Shown here: positions 1 through 9,859 of the stretch, piece by piece
Numbering within the stretch: the stretch's first letter is position 1
Layout of the letters: each line of letters begins with the position of its first letter
NCBI GenBank assembly: GCA_021904315.1
Contig: CM038914.1
Span: 2,728,001-2,792,000 of the forward strand
Direction: 5' to 3'
DNA from: Sphagnum magellanicum
Lineage: Eukaryota > Streptophyta > Sphagnopsida > Sphagnales > Sphagnaceae
DNA length: 64,000 nucleotides
Made by a program: the position numbers and the translations under genes
The notes under the pieces: model-generated
Database searches by the model: none
Seen by the model: only the letters and a program-made list of their open reading frames with translations
Told to the model about the DNA's origin: nothing

Positions 1-2263
1 GACTCTGCAGATCTTGGGCCCCAGCTTCTTCACTGACTAGATTTTTCTGTACATAGCAACCCTTCGCTACTCTCTTGTGACTGGAACGGTGGCCCCCAAG
101 AGCTTGATGCGACTTGAATTCCTTCTTGCATGTTGCACACTGATACTTCTTCATCCCTGCCGGCCTCACTCCTTGGACACCTGCTCACATCACAATTGTC
201 AGCCTGTAAACTGGAAGCTCAACAGCTTTGCAACCTCATTGCAAACATACTTTTCTGCTGGAATGAGTGCTAAACTGAGGTGTGGAACAGGGTCTGAAAT
301 TGGATCTGTAGCACTCATTCCAGGCCTGTAGTGCACACCTCAGACAAATCAGTACACAACAAACTGATAATGAAAAAATGAACAAGTTTGTGAAACAAGC
401 TCAAGCACAAAGTGTTTCACAACAATCTCAAGAACAAAGTTTGAGCCCATGCTCAGAAGCTTACAAAGGTCTAAGTTTCACAAGCCAAGATAGTAAGAGA
501 GTTGGATGCTCACATGTTTTGAATTCATAATTGGCATCCTCTTTGTTGTCTTCACATAAGTAAGCATCGCCCACATTTTCTCTGACAATCCTTCTTTTCT
601 TCAAGACCCTTTGATGGCGCTTCTCATTCTTACTCACATTATCTTCTTGTCGTTGTTCTTCATCCTCCACATTTCGGCTGCTCTGCTGATGCACAAACCC
701 ATGCTCCTTGTGATCTGTGCCTTGCAGTTCTTGGGGATCTTTTAGAGCATTTTTCTTCCTCCCTGATTCCACTGCTTTCAAGAGCATAAGTGCAGCAACC
801 ATCTCTATCTGGTGTTGTGTCTCAGTGGAGGTGGTGGTTGTTGTTGTCACTGCTTGTGAACTCTCAGTAGCATAGCTGTCAGTCTGCAGCAAGGATTGCA
901 CAGTCGATTGCCTCAGCCTTTTGGTTCTCTTACCTTTCTGCCAGTTCTGAATGGATTGCCGCAATATGTCCCCATTCACATATGCAGCTTCAATGCTCTG
1001 TTCTGTGTTGTCACTCTCATCATCTTCTGAAGCTTTAAACCCTTGTCTTGACTCCATTCCTGACCCTGGATCTGATTCTGAGGCGACAATCCCATTTGGA
1101 GGAGGTTTCTTTCTTCTTCTTGAAGGAAGGACATGGTGGCTTCTTTCATTGCTTGTTCCTGAGCTGTGCTGGCAAGCACTGTTTTCTGGAGGCTGAATTC
1201 CTCGCCACTTCCTCTCAGGATGACACCGCATGTGACCAAACAAAGCTTTCAAGGACCCAAACCTCTTGCCACACTCAGTGCAGGTTTTGACATTGTTCTC
1301 AGAAAAGGTGCTCCTCATCATCATCTTCTTTGGTGGCCAGCTGGGGGCAGCAGCAGCTTTAGATCCCTCCTTGATAGTGTCAATTTGGTCGATGACCCTG
1401 CGACTCTGCTTTGGATTCCTGCGAAGAGTGTAAGTCTGACTTGGGTGAGTGTTTCTGTGTAAGCTCCACACTTCTGCACAAGCTTCAAACTCTTCATCCC
1501 GTATGCTGCAAATGTAGTACGCATGTGTTTTGCCATGTTCTTTGTTGTTCTCCTCTAAACCAGAGCTGAACTGACCCTTGATGGAGCCTGCATCATCATC
1601 TTCTTCTTCCTCATGCTCATCCTGGTCATGCACATCCTCCGCCTCCTCCTCCTCCTCCGCATCTTCTTCACAGCCCTCGCCTTCACCTGTGGCAGCTACT
1701 ACAGATGGAGGCAGAGGAGCTTTATCGTGTTTTTTTACTTGGAAATTCAACTGCGAAGTTGCTGCAGATTGAACACAAGAATCGGTACCTGCTCGAAGAC
1801 TGGAACAACAAGGGGATGATGGTGAGGTCTCATCTTTGAAAGAATCACTAGGGTTACTAATGTCGCCACTATCATCATCTACACACAGATTCTTCTTAAG
1901 CTCCATCAGGCTGCTGCTACTGTGTCGTATTGAGCTGCTAAACTGCTCTTGTTGATTCTTCTTCTCCTGCTGACAGCCTCCTGAAGCTTGTTGATGCATT
2001 CTCCTGAGCATGATAATACTGAAGCTTGATGCATTCGGGCCCTTCACAGTGCTAGGGTTTTTGTTGTTGTCAGAATGCATTATGGTTCCAAGAGCTTTCC
2101 TCAAGCTCTGAAACTCTCTCTTGGACAATTTGTTCTTGTAACTGTTCTTCTGCTGCTGCTGTTCTTCTTGTGGCAACAACTTCAAGCTTTCTGCCTGAAG
2201 AAGAAGAAGAAATTCTTCTTCCTCTTGCTGATCAATCACAGTTGATGAGTTGCTGCTTCTCAT
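1..2263 (-). CDS. C2H2 zinc-finger protein, plant QALGGH type, 3' end outside window
   Basis: Probable nuclear DNA-binding regulator. The first exon opens at the ATG at 2263-2261. It reads 583 codons to a proposed donor after 514 (T|GTGAGC). A proposed acceptor (GAGCAG|G) lets coding resume at 180 in the matching phase, and the frame stays open to base 1. Exon 1 alone would run to a stop at 463-461. Residues 328-348 form one finger (C328, C331, H344, H348; core SLKALFGHMRCH). The second exon encodes a classical plant finger at 139-77, with two Cys, QALGGH and a final His. A degenerate finger lies near residues 249-273 with Arg in place of the second Cys, followed by a YTLRRNPK motif seen between fingers in multi-finger plant proteins. 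Acidic and Gln/Ser-rich stretches fill residues 13-40 and 195-226. A hydrophobic VAALMLLK stretch near 489-496 recalls the short leucine motif of this family. The intron is inference; many angiosperm relatives lack one. Confidence 0.75.
181..513 (-). other. proposed intron in the zinc-finger gene
   Basis: The clear finger at 139-77 is in the same frame as the long exon, but stops at 463-461 and near 187-185 separate them. Removing 513-181 (GTGAGC...GAGCAG) joins phase 1 to phase 2 and makes a Cys codon across the junction. A later GTAAGC at about 465 is an alternative donor but does not keep frame with this acceptor. Confidence 0.5.
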
Positions 2264-2265
2264 GA

Positions 2266-2478
2266 TCAGGAACTATGCTGCTGCTGCTGCTCCTCCTCCT
2301 CCTCTTCCTGCATCATCATCTTCGTCACTAGTAATAACGTCTTCAGCTGCTCTGGGAATTTCTTCCGCCTCACCAAGTTCAGCCTCAATGCAAAGTCTTG
2401 TTCCAGGGCCCTGAACAGGTCCATATCCAAACTGCTCGCTGCTGCTTCTTCCTCCTCCATACTTGTCCACAGTTTCAT
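2266..2478 (-). promoter_or_regulatory. upstream ORF of 70 codons ending 2 nt before the zinc-finger ATG
   Basis: This ORF lies in the presumed leader of the zinc-finger gene in another frame. Its stop and the main start read TGATCATG, so termination occurs almost on the initiator. The peptide is acidic at both ends (EEEE near residue 8, EEEEEE then QQQQ near the C terminus) with a basic, leucine-rich middle (RRKKFPEQLKTLLL). I recognise no domain. It could be a translated regulatory uORF, the relic of a frame-shifted N terminus, or chance in a GAG/CAG-rich leader. Confidence 0.4.
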
Positions 2479-3180
2479 AGCTGCAAAGACCTGCGAGCAG
2501 CTTCCACCCCCATGAACTCGTCTAGCTCAATGCAACCTCCATCTCCAAATCCGCAACACAATAATAGACATGTTCCTCGCGACGTTCGTTCCTCCTCCTG
2601 CTTTGATCTCTGCACCGTATTCTTTTGTTGAGCTTTCCCGATCCCTTCTCCTCCTCCTCCTCTACCGCCGCACATACACCCACTCTGCCACCCACCGGCC
2701 CCGATGGGACCCACCCCCGAACTGTGACTAGGGAGTGTACCTAATCACAGCACTTTCTTCCCGCAGCTCATCATCACCCCCAACGACAACTGCAATCGCG
2801 TGCACTGCGCTTGCCGGCTCGTTTGTTCAGAGCAACAACCACCGCCATCACCACCAAGAAAAACCACAGCAGAATTTTTGCGATTATTTTTTTTGTGACA
2901 AATCGACACACATGCAACGATGCCGAATCGAATTCATTGCAATTAGTGCACCATTTTCTCATCAATTGAAGAATTTTTGGGAGCTTCAAACTGTGCATGG
3001 TGCGGCGTCGCGCGTGTGTGCGGGAGCTACGCAGGAGCAGGAGCGATAGCAAGCAGGGACACTACTAACACTAAACCGGTTCGACCACTATCAAACCGGT
3101 CCTCTCCAGTAACCGGCTCTCCACTTTACACCATTTCGCGGCCACTAACCGGTTCTGTAACTACCAAACCGGATTTCTTG
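2479..3180. promoter_or_regulatory. probable promoter and leader region of the zinc-finger gene
   Basis: CT/AG-rich sequence upstream of the minus-strand zinc-finger start. At 3,073-3,172 there are five AACCGG motifs (3074, 3094, 3111, 3147 and 3167) in about 100 bp. No convincing TATA box was fixed by eye, and no ORF here looks coding. Confidence 0.35.
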
Positions 3181-6100
3181 TTTGATATTTGTTTAGTTCT
3201 CATTTGGTAATTCTTGTGACTAAATTTTTTGAAGAACTCTTTTATAGGAGATTTTGCATAATTTTTAGTTCAATTGTCCCTAACCAATTCCAAACATGAG
3301 TACCTCATTTTTCAAGCCGAAATGTTGTCACTCCTTTTCCCTACCCACCAACATGAATATGAAAACCACAAATTAATAGGTGCCTTTTAATGTCCATGAT
3401 ATTTATATTAATTTAAATTTAATTTAACATGAACATAGAATAATGATGAACTATTAAAAACCATGATATGAGAACATAAATTAAATAAACACAAGGGATG
3501 TGTCACATTGTGTGGCCTTGCCATTTAGATTAAAAAGTATTTTAAGACAAAAGAAGAACTATGGAAATTCAAATATTTCACCATGCAAAAATATAATTTT
3601 CAAAAACAAAATCCTTAAAAAAAAAAAAACCAAAATCCTTCAAGATATCATAACTCTGAAATTAATCTCAAGTTTCAACACAAGCCAAAATATCATCTTT
3701 CAAAATTCCTTGAATCAAAAGTAGACCTATTATTACCTAGGGGCGAAAATCCCTTAAGCTACTATACTCTATAATGAATCTAAACACAACAATATCCTTC
3801 TTGCCTTGGTAGGCAATGTCAATAAAAACAGATCGATTATCACCGCTGGTAGTAGTGCATAGTAGCATGAAGCCCAAGTTTGACATAAGATGAACGATTT
3901 TGTTATGCACATTTTGGAGTGAAGTTGCATTGCCAACTTTCTCTTGAAGAGTCAGATCTAGGTATCCCCCAAAAAAGAAGAAGAAAAAAAATCAACCCAA
4001 AAAAGAAATGACAACATTGCCAATAATTTTAACTTGGGTTCAAATCGGGAGTTATCCTATTTTGGGTGTGTAATGGACACTAAGAAGCATATGCATATAG
4101 CTTAATTTGTGCATAATCACATGCCCAAGAGTGTTTTTGGGTGTTAAGGGTTTTTTTCCATTTTGTTAAGAAAAAATTAAAAGAATATTCTGTCAAATTC
4201 ACTTATTTATTTATTTGAATTTACACAAAAAAACCCTCAAAATCTTAAAAATTGCTAAAAATCATCACAATTTCCTACAATATTAAAGGGTACTTAATAT
4301 TTTTTTACTTTCATATTTTGAATATCACCAATTTTGGCTAAATACACTTATGCACAATCATTACTTGAGCAACATCACAAAATTGGGAAAAAAAAGAAAA
4401 GAAAGAAGTGGTACAAGGAGCTTACAAGAATGACACACCCCCCCCTACATGGGGAGTTTCATCCAATACTAGTATAAGGGGCAGCTTCAGCACATGTCTG
4501 CTCAATAATTAATTAATTTTGAATATTCCATTTCAAAAATGGAATATTTAAAAAAATATTCTTCATTTTCCTTCACAAATGTTTTTCTTTCTTTGAGAAA
4601 ATTAAATTTTGAAAATTTTCAGCATTTCTAAAAACAATATAATTTGTGTCAAAGCTGCCAATGTACTACTATCATGGTATCTTTTTAATTTCAAATTAAT
4701 TTCCTCCTTGTTGAATTGTTTATTTGGCAATAAATTTTATCATTTGCATCATTGCCCCTCTCATTTCCTCCTTTGTTGTTTTTTTTTAAAAAAAAATTTT
4801 AGGCAATAAGTTTTGCCAGGTTTAACATCATATTAGTTAAATATAAGGCAAAAAAAAACCAAAAAAAAAAAGTTACAAAATCATTATTCTCCATTACTTC
4901 CTTTTTATTAGTATTAAATTTTATTATTTTCTCCAATCTAAACGGGTGTCATATTCAAGCACTTTTTTCAAAGCTTTTCCAAGGTGTCAAAGGCAGCTCT
5001 GGACCAGTTCCACTTTTGGTGCCATCAATTTATACTTATAAATGTGACTCCATAGTGGAGAACCCACTTGAGATGCTAATCAACTGTTGGGGAAACCAGT
5101 TACATACTGGAACAGGGCCTGTTAAAACCCATTACCACTTAGCAGACTGGTAGCTTACCCTATCCGGTTTGTGGCATTCCTAGGTGGAACAAGCTTTTAC
5201 CGGGCCTGTTCCATTGTACACAACTGGTCTTGGTGTCTTGTTTGGTACTTTTTAAGCCTTTTTCCAAAGTGGGACAGGTGGTCATCTTCTGGTCCCACTT
5301 CTGGTTCCACTACTTGTTATCCCAGTTCCACTTGTGATGAGAACCAACTGTACTAGAGGCGATGTGAATCAACGGTGTGGAGGGAAACCGGTCCGGTTAA
5401 GATCTGGATCAGTCCCTGATGGAACTCGGCAGGGTTTAGGGTTTACGCTCGGGCTCGCCCGGGGCTCAGGCTTCCGGCAAACGCTTGCGTTTTTGCGTGC
5501 TCGTGGTGCATCTTCGAACGATTGCTGGCGAATGGAGGAGCATCTTGAACGGGGTTTTGAGGCTTTAAAGTCGTGACTCGAGCTTGATTTTCTGAAGCTG
5601 GAATTTGTGGACTGATTTCAGAACGTCCATATTGTTTTTGTAGCAGAGATTTTGTGGAGCTTTAGAGAAGGAGTACCTGCAAGCACGAGAACCGAATTTT
5701 TTTTACTTGGATGATGATCAAGGTCTAGAAGGAAGTGTTGTTAAATAGCATAGTAGTAGTGCAGCTTGATTGAACGGAGATCAATGGCCGATCGAATTTT
5801 TTTTAAATGGTATATGGAGCTTTAGGTCTTCATTCAGAATTAGCTGGTGCCAACGCTCCTGATGTTAAGTTGCACCGTGGAGGTAGTACATGAAGGGGTC
5901 GAAGTCGTGACTTGGTGCTGGAAGCTGCAGAGAGTAGCTAGCTGCCAACGTGCTGTGAACAACTCATGTTGAACTTGAACCTCACTCCCCCAGCACACAT
6001 AAAAGAAGTATATACATTTTCCTACATTGAAGCTAAAAATCTCGTCAAATGGAAGAAGAAGAAGAAGAAGAAGAGAAGAGGAAAACGTGGGACCCAAGTT

Positions 6101-6480
6101 CGTTTATCACCCACCCACCAATTGCGGGTTGAGGCTGGAGAGAGAGACAGATCATTGATTGACATCCAAACACAGCAGCAGCAACAGGTGGACACTCGAA
6201 CTACAAAGACAAACCCTAATTTTTTTTTGAAAAAAACAAAGAGTTCTAGGTCGGCGCTGCGTCCATCAGAATAGATTCGCAAATGCAGTAGCACTCATCA
6301 ATCATGATGATGGTGGGTGTTTGCAATAGTGTTGTGTGATTGATCAGGGGCAGCGGGTTTCCATGATCTGAAGCTTCTTTCTCTACTGACAACAAGAGAC
6401 AAATCGCTGCTACTGCACAAGATTAAGAGCTCTCAGCCAACTGTGAGTCCCAGCCTTTTTCTTGCTGGCTAGATAGGTAA
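3181..6480. other. intergenic spacer with a GC-richer stretch, no recognisable gene
   Basis: From 3.2 to 5.0 kb the DNA is AT-rich with A and T tracts. From about 4,980 to 5,340 it is rich in CCAGTTCC-like and CTGGAACAGGGCCTG motifs. From about 5,340 to 6,470 composition rises and includes a (GAA)n run near 6,050-6,080. That stretch resembles a transcribed leader, but no ORF in it shows known protein sequence. A donor-like CTGTGAGTC occurs near 6,440. I assign no gene. Confidence 0.3.
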
Positions 6481-6718
6481 TAGCCAAAATGGGCTATAAA
6501 TTTTTCTAAAGAGCTAACTAAAGTCAAGTGTTTTTTTGAGATTTTCAATAGCCAGAATTCAACCAATTTTATTTTTAAATCGTCAGATTTAGACTATAGA
6601 TGATTCAAGTAAGTAGCCAAAATATAGAAGAATGGTTTTTAAATTTTTGATTTCACAATTTAGCTTGTAGACAAATTTAGTTAAATCTTCCTATGGATGA
6701 GGATTGCCATTTTGGCTA
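6481..6718. mobile_element. MITE, TIR TAGCCAAAATGG
   Basis: The left end reads TAGCCAAAATGG and the right end reads CCATTTTGGCTA, an inverted pair about 238 bp apart. Both ends are bordered by TA, which could be a TA target duplication as in Tc1/mariner-type MITEs. The interior is AT-rich and non-coding. Confidence 0.6.
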
Positions 6719-6876
6719 CATACACAAAATTGACCCCCAAAAAAAAAACACATTGACTGTGATCCGCTCTCTCACTCTTCCTGCTCTCATCATCATGGTC
6801 ACCTGACAGGCAGTCCTTCCATAACAGACAATCAATCATTGGGGAAAGAACAAGTGTTGTGCAGTTATTGTTTGAG

Positions 6877-7011
6877 TACTTTACTATAGAAGAAGGGCCT
6901 GAGTACAGGCCCTTGGGTGATTTTATATCTGTGCCCCAGGCCGGTTGGCCGAGGCAACAAGTCGAAAATAAAGGAAGGGCCTGTATTCAGGTCCTTTTCC
7001 TTAGTAAAGTA
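6877..7011. mobile_element. short MITE with roughly 37-bp terminal inverted repeats
   Basis: The left end starts TACTTTACTATAG and runs into AAGGGCCTGAGTACAGGCCCTT. The right end, reverse-complemented, starts TACTTTACTAAGG and runs into AAGGACCTGAATACAGGCCCTT. The arms match over about 37 bp, and each contains its own 9-bp hairpin with a 4-nt loop. The element is 135 bp and non-coding. Confidence 0.7.
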
Positions 7012-7044
7012 GAGCTGGGATTTTTTCACTTTTTAGAAATAGTT

Positions 7045-7130
7045 ACAGGCTGGCTGGTACCTTCCGCTAGTCAGAAGATCCCAGCACAGCCTGGCTGGTA
7101 CCTGCCACCGCAGAAGATCCCACTTGCTGA
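7045..7130. repeat. tandem duplication of a 44-bp unit
   Basis: The block CAGGCTGGCTGGTACCT, with a following CAGAAGATCCCA, occurs twice in a row, with small changes between the copies. Confidence 0.5.
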
Positions 7131-9859
7131 AAACAGGTTTCTTCAGGCATGTAAGGGAGCTGAAAATACAACTGAAAAATCCAGGCAGTGCTTTGCGTAT
7201 ATTAAGAATAGGTTTTGAGAACAAATCAGAATTAGAGAATTGCTCGTTACTATCATTTCAGAAACATCAAAGAATCTACAGTCCAATTTTCACGATACAA
7301 AGAATCGGTGAAGAACAGTTAGAAATGTGATTTTTTGAATTCTTAGATTTGTTTTCAGAGAACCACAGTTCCTTACCAAAACCAGTCTTTTTCATTGTTT
7401 TTCACAGCATCAGGTAAGTGAGTATATACCCAAGTTGATATTCAATGGGTATCTGTGGCCAACTTTCATAGAAAGACAACACTGCAAAAGGACTCTTGTA
7501 CATTGATGCAAATTTCTAAACTTTACAAAACTGCTTGGAGCAATGAGTCCATCACTTAATAACTCTGGCCTTTAGGGCATGTCTGAACTAAAATCTTCCA
7601 TTACTGGACCTACTAGAACTTCTCATCTAGATGCATGCACTTCCAGAGAAAACGCCTATCCATCCTATGCACACATAATACTTCAGATGTCCCTCACACA
7701 CATCAGGTCAAGTTCCAACCAAAACCATAATTCTGTTGTAGCTTATGACTATTAACAACTTTGATTGAGGTGCATGTCTCCACAATACTGAAGGCAATGA
7801 ATAATAATGAACTTCCACTGGGGCTAAAGCTTGTTCTTCCACTCTTACCACAAATTTCACCACCTTTCTGGTCAGTTTAGACACCCATTCAATCATTGTG
7901 GGTGAATCATTATTGTCAAAGCAGCTGATTGTATCAACATTCTAGAGGGTCCTACAGTTCTGGTAGCCTCTTTTAGACCTCAGTGAATATTTTGAAGAGG
8001 TACTATCTGTAGAGCTGGGTAAACTTGCTACAGATCAAATTACATCTCCTTATGAAGAGGTGAAGGGCAAATCAGTTCATGCACAACTTCACTAAAGCCA
8101 AAACTGTAATCCGAGCACTAGGCATTTTTTTCAAGGGGATGCTTGCTTGTTTACCCCCCCCCCCCAACTCCACTATTGGGAGTATATCCAACCTCAAATA
8201 ATACTTAATCATCACAGCCCTTTAAAGAAAATGAACTGCAATAATTTCTGAGAGAAGAATTGAGACATGGCCATTAAGGTTGTAGAGATCCGACAGCATG
8301 TTAACATTTCAGCAAACAAGAAAAAGAGGAAACTCAACTGTAAAGAAAACAGAAGGAAAAAAACACACCACAGCATTCTGAACAGACCTGGTATCGACCA
8401 GCTACCAAAGAATCCTCACCAACTTCATGAGCTACTGACAATGAGAGAGGTCAATGTCATACCATTAGCAACATATTGAATTTCAGTAAGATAAGCCTTA
8501 AAACTCCACGAGTAAATACTATGGGTCACCCTCACTACCTGGACCTCCACAGTTCCCACACCATTCCAGAAAGACCCTAAACATTTCACAAAGCTTGGAA
8601 AGCTAATGAATGATCATTACAATACTTTGATCTCAACTTTGCAAATACCATCCTTAATACTGGTGCTTGACCTTTGTGAGAGAATATGACTGCATATGAG
8701 AATAAGTTTGGGTTCTCAATAGTGCAGCTCACAACAAATAACATGAAACAACCCACATCAGCCAATGGTCAGATAATTGCAGTCTGTATTTCTTGAATCA
8801 TACTGAGATCTGATAACCATTTCAAGAATCCATTTGACTTCCAAAATCATGGTTTCACAAAACAGACCTCGCCATCATATCTAAGACAGCAAAAGAACCC
8901 ATTAAATGCAAGACACCCATTTCCACACACCTTCGAAGGTCTTAGAACTTCTCACACAACATTTTGTCAGAAGATGTGTCTTGGTCAATGGTAAGATGAT
9001 TGGAGACTGTATTAAGGTCATCATATCAAAGTCTGCAAACATCGTATTATTCTATTGCCAAAGTACATTAAGAGGGAGCATGGAAATGTCTCCATGTCTT
9101 GAGGTACCTTTACAGTTGTTTTCCAGTATGATGAACAGGATGATAATAGCCTCCAAAAGCATTTGAAACCCCTGCATGGATCAGAAATCACTGCTGCTAT
9201 ATAAAGGAACCTGTAAGACCTTACATGACAATTCCCTTACAGGTCAGTAGTCAGAAAGGTGTAATCCATTAGCGAAAATGAAATCACCAGGAAACTGCAG
9301 CAAGTACTAATGTGCAAAAATTAAGCATGGCAGTTTAGCCACCATACAAAATTCAGCTCCAAGTTCAGAAGTCTTGGTCAAAAATATTTGCAATCCCTGA
9401 GGATAAACCTCATCACAAAAGAGATAAATTAAGTATCAAAAAGTGGGAAAACACCTGATCACTATAGCAATTCTGCATACAGCCAGCAAACACAAGCAAA
9501 CAGAAGGATACGATATCAGTTCTGAAACTTTCAGAGACATGGTGACATGCAAATTATACATCAAATGATTCACACAATGTACATAAGGTTGAAGTCATCA
9601 CTGCCACCACATTATGTGAAACAGAACATTGGATCTTGAAAACAACAATCATAAATTAGGAACAATAAGCAGAACTTGACATCATAACCACGAATAACAA
9701 CACAGGCATGGAATCCATCAAAGACCTCAGATCAAAACAAAACTTTGTTCTTACGGAATACCCCATAAATATTGAACAGTATATGCCTCAACTTGGGAAT
9801 TATATGAAATTGTAAAATTGTATCAATGCAGTAACAAGGCAGCAGAGAAAAGAAATGTC
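7131..9859. other. spacer downstream of RPL17, no recognisable gene
   Basis: Moderately AT-rich single-copy-looking DNA. Open frames are short, and none shows a motif I can place. The part nearest 9,860 should hold the 3' UTR of the minus-strand ribosomal protein gene. A run of 10 or more C sits near 8,154-8,165. Confidence 0.4.

Noticed and set aside
77-331. 84-codon plus-strand ORF
   Set aside because: The opposite strand encodes a clear QALGGH zinc finger, so this is its shadow.
6859-7218. 119-codon plus-strand ORF
   Set aside because: It runs through a MITE and a tandem duplication and matches no known protein pattern.
8154-8165. Poly-C run as a functional element
   Set aside because: A simple homopolymer with no partner feature; it may also be a sequencing-length uncertainty.
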